From assembly GCA_965220305.1 (NCBI GenBank), contig OZ244817.1, forward strand, positions 1,860,001 to 1,924,000: DNA of 64,000 bases, in the 5' to 3' direction. Of this stretch, positions 27,294 to 36,503 are shown one piece after another. Position 1 is the stretch's first letter. The number at the start of each line of letters is the position of its first letter. The DNA is from G965220305 sp965220305 (GTDB taxonomy: Bacteria > Chloroflexota > Dehalococcoidia > Lucifugimonadales > UBA3495). A program made the position numbers and the translations under genes. A model generated the notes under the pieces. It had not been told where the DNA came from. It did not search any database and saw only the letters and a list, made by a program, of their open reading frames with translations.

Positions 27294-28589
27294 TCAGAAG
27301 CGGCGGACCAGCACGTCCTCCCCGGCGTAGAGGCCCGCCCGGTCCAGGGGCACCTTAGCCAGCCCATCGGCGCCCACCAGGGTGAAGATTAGGTTGGACT
27401 TGCCGAATATTGGTTCCGCCAGCCACTTTTCAACCAGGTCGTCCCCCGACGCGGAAGCATGGGTTAAGGCCGCGCCTTTGGCTGCGGACGGGGCAAGGCG
27501 TACCAACCGCACCGGCACGTAGTCCTCCCTACCGGGGGCCGAGGCAATATCTTGGGAAAGCTGGGCCACCAGGGTGCCGGGTTCCGGCGCGGCGGCCCCG
27601 CAAAGGTGGTACAGCAAGGGCCGCACCAGCAGGTCGAACACAATCATGGCCGACACCGGGTTGCCCGGCAGACCGAAGGCCGGCTTCCCTTGGGCCAAGC
27701 CCACGATGGCCGGTTTGCCGGGACGCAGGGACAGCCCGTGCACCAGGGTTCCCGGCTCTCCCAGGGCGTTGATGATGTCGGCAGTCAGGTCTCGAATGCT
27801 GACCGAGCTTCCCGCGGAGAACACCAGCACGTCGGCCTGCTCCAACCCCCGACGGGCGGCGGCCAACTGCTGCTGGTAATCGTCCCGGACTATGCCCAAG
27901 GGGATGGGCACTCCCCCCGACTGCCGCACCAGCGCGCCGATGGTGTAGGTGTTGATGTCCCGAATCTGTCCCGGGCCGGGTTCCAGGTGCGGGGCCACCA
28001 CCTCGTCGCCCATGGACAGGATGGCGACCAGGGGCTGACGGGCAACCCGGACTCGGGTAATTCCCAGGGCGGTCAGCGCCCCCAGGTCCTGGGGACGCAT
28101 CAGGTGACCCGAGGGCAGGACCAGGTCTCCCGGGGTAATATCCTCTCCCACCTGCACCACGTTTTCCCCGGGAGCTACCGGGCGCACCACTTCGATGATG
28201 CCCCCGTCCACCTGCTGGGTGTCCTCCACCATCACCACGGCGTCGGCGTTGCCCGCCAACATCCCGCCGGTGTAGGTGGTGGCTGCCTGGCCCACGTCCA
28301 CGGAAACCGGGGCCGCCTGGCCCATGGGGACTTCGCCCACCAGGTCGAAGTAGGCGGGCAGACCCTCAGTGGCCCCGTAGGTGTCGGCGGCCCGCAGAGA
28401 GTAGCCGTCCACGGTGGAGCGGGGAAAGGATGGCAGGGTCTCCCCGGAGTAGGTCTCCCCGGCGGTTATGCGGCCCAGGGCCTGCTCGACGGGGACAATT
28501 TCCGCCGGGACAAATGCCGACGGTGGCAGACGTTCCAGCAACACCTGGAGCGCCTGCTGCGGGGGCAATACGTTGAAGAACTCCGGCAT
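27294..28589 (-). CDS. moeA: Molybdopterin molybdotransferase MoeA
   Basis: A 431-residue MoeA/gephyrin-E-like protein. It has EQALGRITAGETYSGETLPS, STVDGYSLRAADTYGATE, MGDEVV, SAGSSVSIRDL (replacing the usual GGxSxGxxD), and LPGNPVSAMIVFDLLV. It inserts molybdenum into adenylated molybdopterin. It lies upstream of the MoeA-PBP fusion on the same strand, about 270 bp apart and separated by repeats. The pair may divide the work between Mo and W. It is divergent from sat. Confidence 0.93.
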   Translation of the reverse strand: MPEFFNVLPPQQALQVLLERLPPSAFVPAEIVPVEQALGRITAGETYSGETLPSFPRSTVDGYSLRAADTYGATEGLPAYFDLVGEVPMGQAAPVSVDVGQAATTYTGGMLAGNADAVVMVEDTQQVDGGIIEVVRPVAPGENVVQVGEDITPGDLVLPSGHLMRPQDLGALTALGITRVRVARQPLVAILSMGDEVVAPHLEPGPGQIRDINTYTIGALVRQSGGVPIPLGIVRDDYQQQLAAARRGLEQADVLVFSAGSSVSIRDLTADIINALGEPGTLVHGLSLRPGKPAIVGLAQGKPAFGLPGNPVSAMIVFDLLVRPLLYHLCGAAAPEPGTLVAQLSQDIASAPGREDYVPVRLVRLAPSAAKGAALTHASASGDDLVEKWLAEPIFGKSNLIFTLVGADGLAKVPLDRAGLYAGEDVLVRRF

Positions 28590-29080
28590 GGCTTACGGCC
28601 TTGGCTTGGAAATGGGGCTGCCACCATTATATGGGGCATATCCGGTGGGCGATAGCCGGGGCGCCCCCTCTTCCCAGGGCCTTTCGATTATTGAAGTAGG
28701 ACCAGGTAGCCTTCCCGTCAGGATTACCACCCCGGTTATTCTGCGGAGCCCTACCCTTTGTCATTCTGAGGAGCTTGCGACGAAGAATCTGAAATGTGGT
28801 GGTAGCAAGAAAGGTTTGGACACCCAACACTTTAGACCCTTCGCTCCGCTCAGGGTGACAGGAAGGGGCGCAGGGTGACAATCCGAAGACCCTGCCCCTT
28901 CTCCACCTCTCCCTGGGGAGAGGTGGAGCCTGTCCCAAGTGAGCCGAAGAAATGGGGGTGGCTCCAGGTCACTCCTGCCGTGTCGAAGGGCCAACGCCCC
29001 GGCCCAGGGTTGGCACGCAAGCCGGGTACGTGTAATAATACCCCGTACATTTTGCCCCGGCGCGAGTACGGACAAGACTA
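28590..29080. repeat. Intergenic region with bacterial interspersed repeats
   Basis: It contains TCATTCTGAGGAGCTTGCGA with CGAAGAATCTG (28760-28795), CCCTTCGCTCCGCTCAGGGT (28837-28860) and a CTCCACCTCTCCCTGGGGAG stretch with GAGGTGGAG. No gene is seen. Promoters for the divergent moeA and sat genes must lie here. Confidence 0.65.
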
Positions 29081-30346
29081 TTGGTAGATAACAGCCTATC
29101 TCCCCACGGCGGCACCCTGGTCGAGCGGGTGTCTCCCCTCAAGGACGGCGGGGCTGCCGAAGCCCTGGGCCTGCCCCGGGTGGCCGTGCGCGACCAGATT
29201 GCCCGGGAGTGCATCAACATCGCCTACGGGTTTTTCTCGCCCCTGGAAGGCTTCATGGGCCGGGACGACCTAGATGCGGTGGCCCGGGACATGCGCCTGA
29301 GCAGCGGCTACGTGTGGAGCATTCCCATCGTCTTCGACCTCTCCGACGCCGAGGTGTCGCGGTTGGGCCTTGCCAATGGGGACCGTCTGCTGCTGACCTA
29401 CCAGGACCAACCCCTGGCCACCCTAGAAGTGTCGGAGGTCTACTCCTACGACAAGGAATTTCTGGCCCAGCAGGTCTACGGCGCCACCGACCCAGCCCAT
29501 CCCGGGGTGGAACGCACCTACGCCTACCAGCAGAACTTCATCGGCGGGGCCGTCACCCTGGTGAATCCGCCGGTTATCAATCCACCCTTCGACCGCTACT
29601 GGATGACCCCCCGGCAACTGCGCCAGGCTCTGGACAGGCAGGGTTGGTCCCAGGTGGTGGCCCACCAGACCCGCAACGTGCCCCACTCGGGCCACGAGTG
29701 GTTGATGAAAGGGGCCTGGCTGGCCGCCCAGGCCGACGGGGTGTTGGTCAGCGCGGTCATCGGCGAAAAGAAGCCCGGCGACTACATCGACGAGGCCATT
29801 GTCCTGGCCCACCAGCGCCTGCGGGACGCCGGATTTTTCCGCCCCGACGTTCACCTGGTATCCACACTGCTATGGGATATGCGCTACGCCGGACCCCGGG
29901 AGGCGGTGTTCCACGCCCTGGTACGCAAGAACATGGGCTGCACCCACCACATGTTCGGTCGGGACCATGCCGGGGTGGGCAGCTACTACGATACCTACGC
30001 CGCCCACGAGATATTCGAGCAATTGCCCGACCTGGGCATCAAGTCGGTGCTGACCAAAGAGTGGTGGTACTGCCCCACCTGCGCCGGCGTGGCCTACGAG
30101 GGCCTGTGCGGGCACCCGGAGCAGCGCCAGGAGCTATCCGGCACTTTCATCAGGAGCATCATCCAGGGCGGGGTCGAACCGGCCCCCCTCACCCTGCGCC
30201 CGGAGGTGCTGGAGGTGGTCCAAGAGTGCGCCCAAAAGTACGGCTTCGGCTCTCCCTTCGTGGGCCAACAGTACCTGGAAAACCGCACCCCGGTGATGTC
30301 CATGCCCGCGTTGGAGAGTGCTGGCTGTACCTGTAGTGGCACATAG
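29081..30346 (+). CDS. sat: Sulfate adenylyltransferase (ATP sulfurylase)
   Basis: A 421-residue homo-oligomeric ATP sulfurylase. Active-site motifs are QTRNVPHSGHEW (QxRNxxHxxH) and GRDHAGVGSYY. CPTC..LCGH in the C-terminal part would form the zinc site typical of the dissimilatory type. The start is a TTG, since no ATG fits the family N-terminus (SPHGGTLVERV). It interconverts ATP + sulfate with APS + PPi. Next to aprBA it could run in the APS-to-sulfate direction during sulfite oxidation or the reverse. It lacks an APS-kinase domain. Confidence 0.96.
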   Translation: MVDNSLSPHGGTLVERVSPLKDGGAAEALGLPRVAVRDQIARECINIAYGFFSPLEGFMGRDDLDAVARDMRLSSGYVWSIPIVFDLSDAEVSRLGLANGDRLLLTYQDQPLATLEVSEVYSYDKEFLAQQVYGATDPAHPGVERTYAYQQNFIGGAVTLVNPPVINPPFDRYWMTPRQLRQALDRQGWSQVVAHQTRNVPHSGHEWLMKGAWLAAQADGVLVSAVIGEKKPGDYIDEAIVLAHQRLRDAGFFRPDVHLVSTLLWDMRYAGPREAVFHALVRKNMGCTHHMFGRDHAGVGSYYDTYAAHEIFEQLPDLGIKSVLTKEWWYCPTCAGVAYEGLCGHPEQRQELSGTFIRSIIQGGVEPAPLTLRPEVLEVVQECAQKYGFGSPFVGQQYLENRTPVMSMPALESAGCTCSGT

Positions 30347-30357
30347 AGTATTTGTTG

Positions 30358-30386
30358 AAAACCCCCGCCCAGTGGAGCGGGGGTTT
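30358..30386 (+). terminator. Rho-independent terminator after sat
   Basis: The stem AAAACCCCCGC with GCGGGGGTTTT around an 8-nt loop is followed by ATATTG. It separates sat from aprB by about 70 bp. Confidence 0.75.
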
Positions 30387-30418
30387 TATATTGAGTACGC
30401 ACCGTTAGGAGGACTGGT

Positions 30419-30967
30419 ATGCCGACCTACGTAAACCCCAACGCCTGCAACGCCTGCGCCGAGGAGCACCTGGGGCCCCTCTGCGTCTACATTTGCCCCA
30501 ACGACCTGATGGTGTTGGACACCGACTCCATGCCATCGCCGCCGCCCGCAAGGGTGGGTTCTCTAAATTCGGGCGGCGGCTCGGCGGGGGTAACGGGCAA
30601 GGCGTTCAACCAGGAACCGGGGCTGTGCTCCGAGTGCTACGCCTGTGTTAAGCTCTGCCCCCAGGAGGCCATCCACGTCCGGGGTTACGCCGACTTCGTG
30701 CCCCTGGGCGCTTCGGTGCAACCGAGAAAATCCCCCCCACCCCCCTTTGCTAAAGGGGGAGACCGGGGGATTTACGGGCTCACCTGGACGGTGCATTTCC
30801 GAGACGGTCGGGAGTTGCAGTTCACCTACCCCTCGCGTACCACCCCGGTCGGTTCCAGCGAACCCTACCAGGGGTTCACCGAAGACCCGGTGGCCGACCT
30901 GAAAGGACAGGGCCTGGCCGGAGAGTCCCTCTGGCTGGGGGTTGACCAACTGCCCACACCCAACTAG
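30419..30967 (+). CDS. aprB: Adenylylsulfate reductase subunit beta with two palindromic inserts
   Basis: A 182-residue AprB with two [4Fe-4S] sites: CNACAEEHLGPLCVYICP and CSECYACVKLCP, then AIHVRGYADFVPLGASVQ. It passes electrons to the AprA flavin. The protein is about 30-35 residues longer than usual because of two additions. One, about 22 residues, lies between MVLDTD and TGKAFNQEPGLC. A second, about 15, lies after GASVQ. Both correspond to DNA inverted repeats that keep the frame. The AGGAGG site precedes ATG; aprA follows after 145 bp. Confidence 0.95.
   Translation: MPTYVNPNACNACAEEHLGPLCVYICPNDLMVLDTDSMPSPPPARVGSLNSGGGSAGVTGKAFNQEPGLCSECYACVKLCPQEAIHVRGYADFVPLGASVQPRKSPPPPFAKGGDRGIYGLTWTVHFRDGRELQFTYPSRTTPVGSSEPYQGFTEDPVADLKGQGLAGESLWLGVDQLPTPN
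30538..30580. repeat. Palindromic element 1 inside aprB
   Basis: A perfect 11-bp inverted repeat, GCCGCCGCCCG (30538-30548) with CGGGCGGCGGC (30570-30580), lies within the extra residues between the two ferredoxin-like clusters. Confidence 0.8.
30728..30773. repeat. Palindromic element 2 inside aprB
   Basis: The outer arms AAATCCCCC (30728-30736) and GGGGGATTT (30765-30773) enclose inner arms CCCCCTTT (30741-30748) and AAAGGGGG (30752-30759). This is a nested palindrome that encodes the extra Pro/Gly-rich residues. Confidence 0.8.
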
Positions 30968-30984
30968 TCCCGCCGTTTGGCGCG

Positions 30985-31090
30985 CCCCGTAGACTCACAA
31001 TAAACAGCCTTTGGCTTCAGGCGGGCCGCAGCCCAAGACCCGGCCCGGGGCCGGCGTTTAGAGAACCCTCCCCTACGGCGGGCCTGGGCA
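30985..31090. repeat. Family C-like repeat between aprB and aprA
   Basis: Contains CTTCAGGCGGGCCGCAGCCC, AAGACCCGGCCCGGGGCCGG and CTACGGCGGGCC. It fills the gap between the two subunit genes. Confidence 0.6.
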
Positions 31091-31112
31091 ATTTGGAAGG
31101 AAGGAACTCGTC

Positions 31113-32972
31113 ATGGCATTACCTACTACTGAAACTGTCGAATGCGACATCCTGATTATCGGCGGAGGCATGTCCGGTTGCGGCGCCGCCTTCGAGGCCA
31201 ACTACTGGGGAAAAGACCTGCGGGTGGTGATGGTGGAGAAGGCCGTCATCGAGCGCAGCGGCGCAACCGGAGAGGGCCTTTCCGCCATCAACTGCTACAT
31301 GGGGCAGCGTTACGGCTGGAACACCCCGGAGGACTTCGTTCACTACGTGGTCAATGACATGATGGGGCTGGCCCGGGAGGACCTGGTGTATGACGTGGGC
31401 CGCCATGTGGACTCCTCGGTACACCTGTTGGAGGAGTGGGGGCTGCCCATCTGGAAGAAGGAGAACGGCGAGTACGAGCGCATTGGCCGCTGGCAGATTC
31501 CCATCCACGGGGAGTCCATCAAGCCGGTCACCGCCGAGCCCGCCCGCAAAGCCCTGGGCGAGGGCAACCTGTACGAGCGGGTCGTCGTGACCCATCTGCT
31601 CACCGACGCCAACGATGGCGGGAGAGTCAGCGGGGCCATCGGCTTTGCCGTCCGGGAGAACAAGTTTTACGTCTTCAAGGCCAAGGCCGTCATCATCACC
31701 ACCGGCGGGGCCTCCAACGTGTTCCGGCCCCGGTCGGTGAACGAAGGGCTGGGCCGCACCTGGTACTCGGTCTTCGCCACCGGCTCCGCCTACGGCTTGA
31801 TGATTCCCATCGGCACCGAGATGACCCAGATGGAGCACCGCTTTGTGCCCACCCGCTTCAAGGACGGCTACGGCCCGGTGGGTATGTGGTTCCAGTATTT
31901 CCACGCCCGGGTGACCAACGCCCTGGGCGAGGACTACACCGTGACCCGGGATGACGAGCTGCGCAAGTACGAGCCCTACGGGTCGGCAATCCCCACGCCC
32001 ACCCCCCTGCGCAACCACCAGATGTTCCTGGATATTCGAGACGGCCTGGGGCCCATGTACATGCGTACTGAAGAGGCGATGCAGAAGCTGGCCGAGGGCG
32101 ACCCGGCTAAGATGGAGCAGGTACGGCAGGAGGCCTGGGAAGACTTCCTGGACATGACCATCGCCCAGGCCCTCACCTGGGCCTCCCAGAACATCGCCCC
32201 CGAGGAAACGCCCTCGGAGGTGGTGCTGGCCGAGCCCTACATCATGGGTTCCCACTCGGGCGAGTCCGGGGCCTGGGTCAGCGGCCCGGGGGACGTGGCC
32301 GGACCAGAATACTTCTGGGGCTACAACCGGATGACCACCATCCAGGGCCTGTTCGCCGCTGGCGACGGCGTGGGCGCAGCGCCCCACAAGTTCTCCTCCG
32401 GCTCCTTTACCGAGGGCCGCCTGGCCGCCAAGGCCGCCGTGAACTTCGTCCTGGAAAACCCCCAGTCTCCCACCACCAGCGACGCCCAGGTCCGGCAGGT
32501 CCAGGAGAGCATCTGGAGCCCGCTGGAGACTTTCGACAAGTTCAAGGGGGTCTCATCGGCGGAAGAGATTAACCCCAACTACATCACCCCCCAACAGGGC
32601 CTGGTGCGGTTGCAGAAGATTATGGACGAGTATGCCGGCGGGACTTCCGCCTGGTATACCACCAACGGCCCCACCCTGGAGCGAGGCATCGCTCTGATCG
32701 AGATGCTGCGGGAAGACCTGAAACACCTGGGAGCACGGAACCGGCATGAGCTGATGCGCTGCTGGGAACTGGTGCATCGGGCCTGGGTGGGCGAGGCCCA
32801 CATGCGCCACCTGCTGCACCGCCAGGAAACGCGGTGGCCCGGCTACTACTACCGCGCCGACTACCCCAACCTGGACGACGCCAACTGGCGGGTCTTTGTC
32901 AATTCCCGCTTCGACGCCCAAACGGGCAGTTGGAACGTGTTTACCAAGCCGTATATCCCAATATTCAAGTAG
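31113..32972 (+). CDS. aprA: Adenylylsulfate reductase subunit alpha
   Basis: A 619-residue flavoprotein. It has the FAD motif CDILIIGGGMSGCGAAFEA, VVMVEKAVIERSGATGEGLSAIN (containing the usual RSGA.. stretch), VIITTGGASNVFRP, EMTQMEHRFVPTRFKDGYGP with conserved Arg, and a C-terminal HRQETRWPGYYYRADYPN. With AprB it interconverts APS and sulfite + AMP in the cytoplasm. No aprM, qmoABC or dsr gene is in the window, so the electron partner and the direction are unknown. An AAGGAAGGAA site precedes the ATG. Confidence 0.97.
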   Translation: MALPTTETVECDILIIGGGMSGCGAAFEANYWGKDLRVVMVEKAVIERSGATGEGLSAINCYMGQRYGWNTPEDFVHYVVNDMMGLAREDLVYDVGRHVDSSVHLLEEWGLPIWKKENGEYERIGRWQIPIHGESIKPVTAEPARKALGEGNLYERVVVTHLLTDANDGGRVSGAIGFAVRENKFYVFKAKAVIITTGGASNVFRPRSVNEGLGRTWYSVFATGSAYGLMIPIGTEMTQMEHRFVPTRFKDGYGPVGMWFQYFHARVTNALGEDYTVTRDDELRKYEPYGSAIPTPTPLRNHQMFLDIRDGLGPMYMRTEEAMQKLAEGDPAKMEQVRQEAWEDFLDMTIAQALTWASQNIAPEETPSEVVLAEPYIMGSHSGESGAWVSGPGDVAGPEYFWGYNRMTTIQGLFAAGDGVGAAPHKFSSGSFTEGRLAAKAAVNFVLENPQSPTTSDAQVRQVQESIWSPLETFDKFKGVSSAEEINPNYITPQQGLVRLQKIMDEYAGGTSAWYTTNGPTLERGIALIEMLREDLKHLGARNRHELMRCWELVHRAWVGEAHMRHLLHRQETRWPGYYYRADYPNLDDANWRVFVNSRFDAQTGSWNVFTKPYIPIFK

Positions 32973-33238
32973 GGTCTAAGACCAACCAAGGCGGAGAGGA
33001 TAAACCCCTTGCCCCGCTCCATCCCTGGATTCCGGCCTCCGCCGGAATGACGGTGCGGGCGCCGCGCCGCTCATGGTGGGCCTGTCGGACCATATCCCAG
33101 GATGAGGAGACCCGTAGGGACCCACAGCCGTGCGCCCGGTTCTCGCCTTTTGCGGGGCCTTCCCAATCCCCGGCCCGGCAACGTCCCAAGGTAAGGGATG
33201 TGGCGCCGTACCCACCCTGACCCAGGGGTTGTTGGCCC
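32973..33238. repeat. Family A and family B repeats after aprA
   Basis: A family A copy lies at 33025-33053 and a family B copy at 33068-33093, followed by GTAGGGACCCACAGCCGTGC, a degenerate copy of the palindrome at 42075. No gene is seen. Confidence 0.75.
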
Positions 33239-34558
33239 ATGGCCCAAGACCAACATGGCAGAGAAGCCAATCAAGCCGTCGGCAGGCCGGATGCTCCGGC
33301 ATCGGCGGCACGCCCGCAGCGGCCCCCCCGTCGGCGTGGACTGCAAACCTTTTCCTCCATCCAAAACAGCGTAGATTACCGCTACCTGTTCTTCGGCAAC
33401 CTGTTTGCCAACTGCGCCCAATGGTTGCAGTTCATCAGCATCGGCTGGCTGGCCCTGGATGTCAGCGGCTCGGCGTTTCACTCCATCATGGCGGTGGCGT
33501 TGCGGGCCATGCCCACCCTGCTGCTGGGGCCGTGGGCGGGCGTGCTGGCCGACCGCTACGACCGGCGCAAACTGGCCCTGGCGGTGCAGGTGATTCTGGC
33601 GGTCATCGCCCTGGTCTTCGCCATCATGGTGGCCCAGGGACGGGTGGACACCATCTGGCACATCTACATCTACACCGTGGTCACGGGTCTGGCCTTCTCC
33701 ATCAAACAGCCGGTGCGCCAGGCCCTTATCGCCAACACCGTCCACCCGGCGGACATGGCCAACGCCCTGGCACTTAGCGCCATGACCACCACCTCCATGC
33801 GGCTCACCGGCGCGGCCATCGGCGGCATCCTCATCGAGATCGAGTTGCTGGACTTCCATTGGAACTTCTTCTTCGAGGCGACCCTGTACCTGGGGGTCAT
33901 CATCCTGCTGCTGCCCATGCGCACCCCCTTCCAGGAAGAAAGCACCGCCCGCCGGTCCTCACCCCTGTCCAACCTGCTGGAGGGGTTGGGGTACATCCTG
34001 AAGAGCCGCATCATGCTGCAACTGATGGCGATGAACTTCGCGCGCACGGCGGTTTTCATGCCCCTGCTGATGCTGCTGCCAGCCTACACCACCCAATCGC
34101 TGGACGCCGGGGCCGGCGTGGGCACGGCGATGGTGGTGAGCATGGGCATCGGGGGAGTGACGGCCACCTTCATTATGTCCACCTGGGGATTCTTCACCAA
34201 GAAGGGCCTGGTATGCCTGCTGACCATGCTGTCGGGCTCCGCTGTGGTGCTCACTTTAGGACTCTCCCATTGGGTCTGGCTCTCGGTGCCGGTGATGGTG
34301 GTCATGGGGCTGTCCCAAAGCCACTTCATAGTCAGCAACCAGACCCTGGTGCAGACGATAGTGCCCGACACCCTGCGGGGGCGGGTATCCAGCGTGTGGC
34401 ACTACGAGATGGGACTGATACCCCTGTTCGCCGGAGGCATCGGCGCTGGGGCGGAGTTGGTTGGCATCGGCGCGGCCATGACCTGGGTTGGCGCGCTGGC
34501 CCTGGTGGTGGGGACTTTCTTCTTGGTGCGGTTCCGGGACATCCGCCAGTTGGACTAG
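33239..34558 (+). CDS. MFS transporter, MFS_3-like
   Basis: A 439-residue permease with about 12 TM segments. It has motif A GVLADRYDRRKLA and a MSGIGG-like MSMGIGGVTATFIM region, and it ends QLD after a short cytosolic tail. It is a paralogue of the transporter at 2837-4105, with matching opening (VDYRYLFFGNLFANCAQWLQ) and VPDTLRGRVSSVWHYE segments. The first 40 residues are polar and Arg/Pro rich, so the true start may be later. Substrate unknown. Confidence 0.87.
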   Translation: MAQDQHGREANQAVGRPDAPASAARPQRPPRRRGLQTFSSIQNSVDYRYLFFGNLFANCAQWLQFISIGWLALDVSGSAFHSIMAVALRAMPTLLLGPWAGVLADRYDRRKLALAVQVILAVIALVFAIMVAQGRVDTIWHIYIYTVVTGLAFSIKQPVRQALIANTVHPADMANALALSAMTTTSMRLTGAAIGGILIEIELLDFHWNFFFEATLYLGVIILLLPMRTPFQEESTARRSSPLSNLLEGLGYILKSRIMLQLMAMNFARTAVFMPLLMLLPAYTTQSLDAGAGVGTAMVVSMGIGGVTATFIMSTWGFFTKKGLVCLLTMLSGSAVVLTLGLSHWVWLSVPVMVVMGLSQSHFIVSNQTLVQTIVPDTLRGRVSSVWHYEMGLIPLFAGGIGAGAELVGIGAAMTWVGALALVVGTFFLVRFRDIRQLD

Positions 34559-34923
34559 GGCGGGCCCGCCGTGCCCGGAAGCCAGTACCGCTCATGCCGC
34601 GCCTGTCGAAGGATTCCCCATCGGAGTGCCCCTCACACCCCTGGATTCCCGCCTCCGCGGGAATGACGGTGGCCTTGCAGTCCAGGTAAGGGAATGAAAA
34701 GCCCCTATTTTCACGGGAATGACGGGGGTTACTGGCCCAACCGTTGGGGTGGGCCAGTACAAATCCGGCAAGGACTTTTGAAAGTCCCGGGGCTTCTCCC
34801 GGAGCGCCGTTGCGAAAACCCCACCCACCCAGTATCCTGTCCCTGGGGCAGCGGGCGAGCCGGGTATGACAATGCGCAACCCCCCAGAGTTCCAATTGCC
34901 TGCCCCGCCAGAGGTGACGGCCC
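34559..34923. repeat. Family A/B repeats in intergenic region
   Basis: A family B half lies at 34589-34614, a family A copy at 34641-34669, and a further half-copy at about 34703-34725. Otherwise no gene is seen. Confidence 0.7.
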
Positions 34924-36300
34924 GTGGGATTCACCCGCCGCTTGGTCCAGTTTGCCCAGGACAACTTCGATTTCGACTCTCTGTCCCCCCAGTTGGTGAG
35001 CCAGTCCAAGGACATGATGCTCAACGCCGCCGCGGCGGCCCTGGCGGCGGCGGCCCAGCCCGAGGGCGAGACCATCACCCAGTTTGTCCAGGAGATGCGG
35101 GGCAACGGGCGGTGTACCGTCATCGGGCGGGGGATGCGTTCCTCCCCGGTGTTGGCGGCCCTGGCCAATGGCCTGATGGTGCACCTGCTGGACTTCGACG
35201 ACGAAGTAATCCCCCGGGGCAGCCATCCCAGCGGCGCAATTTTCCCGGTGGTGATGGCCCTGGGGGAGATGAACGGCTATTCGGGCCGGGACACCCTCAC
35301 CGCCTTCATCCTGGGCTGCGAGATAGCCGGCAAGCTGGTCCCGCTGGTCAACCCGGAAGCGGACCCTCCCAGACCCCCCTTATCCCAACCCTGGCACCAG
35401 GACGCCATTGCCGGGGCCATCGGCGCAACCGTAGCCGCCGGGCTGCTGCTGGGGTTGGACTCGGAACAGATGGAGCACGCCCTGGGAATCGCCAGCGGGG
35501 AAGCCTCGGGAATCGGGACCAACCTGCCGACTCCTACCCGGGCGTTGCAGGGCGGACGGGCTTCGATGAACGCCGTCATGGCCGCTTCCCTGGCCCAGCG
35601 GGGTTTTACCGCCGCCCTGGGTTCCATCGAGAGTCCCGGGGGGCTCTTGGGCCAGCGGCTTGTCCGGGCCGAATTCGATGAGGAAGAGTTTTGGGCGCGC
35701 TTGGCAAACCCCTTCGACATCATTGACCCCGGCGTGACCCTGAAGCTCTACCCCTGCGCCTCGGCCAGCCATACATCCATCGAAGCGGTGGTTCAGCTAA
35801 TGCAGCAGTACCGACTGGACCCCAGCGGGGTGGAATCGGTGCGGGTGAGCATCACCCCCCTGACCCAGGAGTCCCTTCCCTTCGCCACCCCGCAAAACGG
35901 GTGGGAAGCCCGGGCCTGCCTCAGCTACCTGGTGGCGGCCTCCCTGATGCACGGCCACCCCCTCATCGACTTCTTCTCCGAGGCGGCGGTGCAGGACACC
36001 GGGGTGCGCAACATGATGGACCGGGTGGTAGTGGTGGCCGACCAGGAGGCCACGGGGGTCAGCCTACACCCCAGCGAGGTAACCATGACCCTGGCCGACG
36101 GCGCCCAACTGCGGCACCGGGTGGACTTTGCCCGGGGCCAGCCGGAGTTGCCCCTGGACTCGGAGGACCTGGACGCCAAGTTTCTCTACTGCACCCGGTA
36201 CATACTGCCGCCGGACCACATCCAGGAAGCCATCGAGAGCTTCCGCGACCTGGAGAACATCGAAAACATAACCGGCATGACCTCGGTGCTGGGGGGTTGA
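34924..36300 (+). CDS. MmgE/PrpD family protein
   Basis: A 458-residue MmgE/PrpD-fold protein. It has an N-terminal helical segment, VHLLDFDDEVIPRGSHPSGAIFPVVMALGE (the family HxxDFDD..HPS region), a middle EASGIGTNLPTPTRALQGGRASMNAV, and C-terminal KLYPCASASHTSIEAVVQL. Members are dehydratases of 2-methylcitrate or other hydroxy-acids. No prpB or prpC is nearby, so the substrate is open. The start is GTG. Such enzymes are often expanded in SAR202-like genomes. Confidence 0.9.
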   Translation: MGFTRRLVQFAQDNFDFDSLSPQLVSQSKDMMLNAAAAALAAAAQPEGETITQFVQEMRGNGRCTVIGRGMRSSPVLAALANGLMVHLLDFDDEVIPRGSHPSGAIFPVVMALGEMNGYSGRDTLTAFILGCEIAGKLVPLVNPEADPPRPPLSQPWHQDAIAGAIGATVAAGLLLGLDSEQMEHALGIASGEASGIGTNLPTPTRALQGGRASMNAVMAASLAQRGFTAALGSIESPGGLLGQRLVRAEFDEEEFWARLANPFDIIDPGVTLKLYPCASASHTSIEAVVQLMQQYRLDPSGVESVRVSITPLTQESLPFATPQNGWEARACLSYLVAASLMHGHPLIDFFSEAAVQDTGVRNMMDRVVVVADQEATGVSLHPSEVTMTLADGAQLRHRVDFARGQPELPLDSEDLDAKFLYCTRYILPPDHIQEAIESFRDLENIENITGMTSVLGG

Positions 36301-36381
36301 TCCAGTTCTTTTACAGATTTTTGTAGGCAAAAGCCCGCGCCGGGTGGGCCTGAGACCCCGTCCCACCCAAGCCCCCCACCC

Positions 36382-36410
36382 CTGGATTCCGGCCTCCGCC
36401 GGAATGACGG
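36382..36410. repeat. Family A inverted repeat
   Basis: CTGGATTCCGGCCTCCGCCG followed by GAATGACGG, between MmgE/PrpD and the cupin gene. Confidence 0.8.
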
Positions 36411-36503
36411 TTTTTTTGGAGAGGACTGGCCCTTATCCTTGACTTTCTAGACTCCGCTGGTGGCGGGCCCATCAGACCACGGCCAGACCCGGGGAGGACG
36501 CCG

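Noticed and set aside
35365..35400. A further palindromic insert in the MmgE/PrpD gene (Pro-rich NPEADPPRPPLSQP)
   Set aside because: No clear inverted repeat in the DNA, and the overall protein length is normal for the family.
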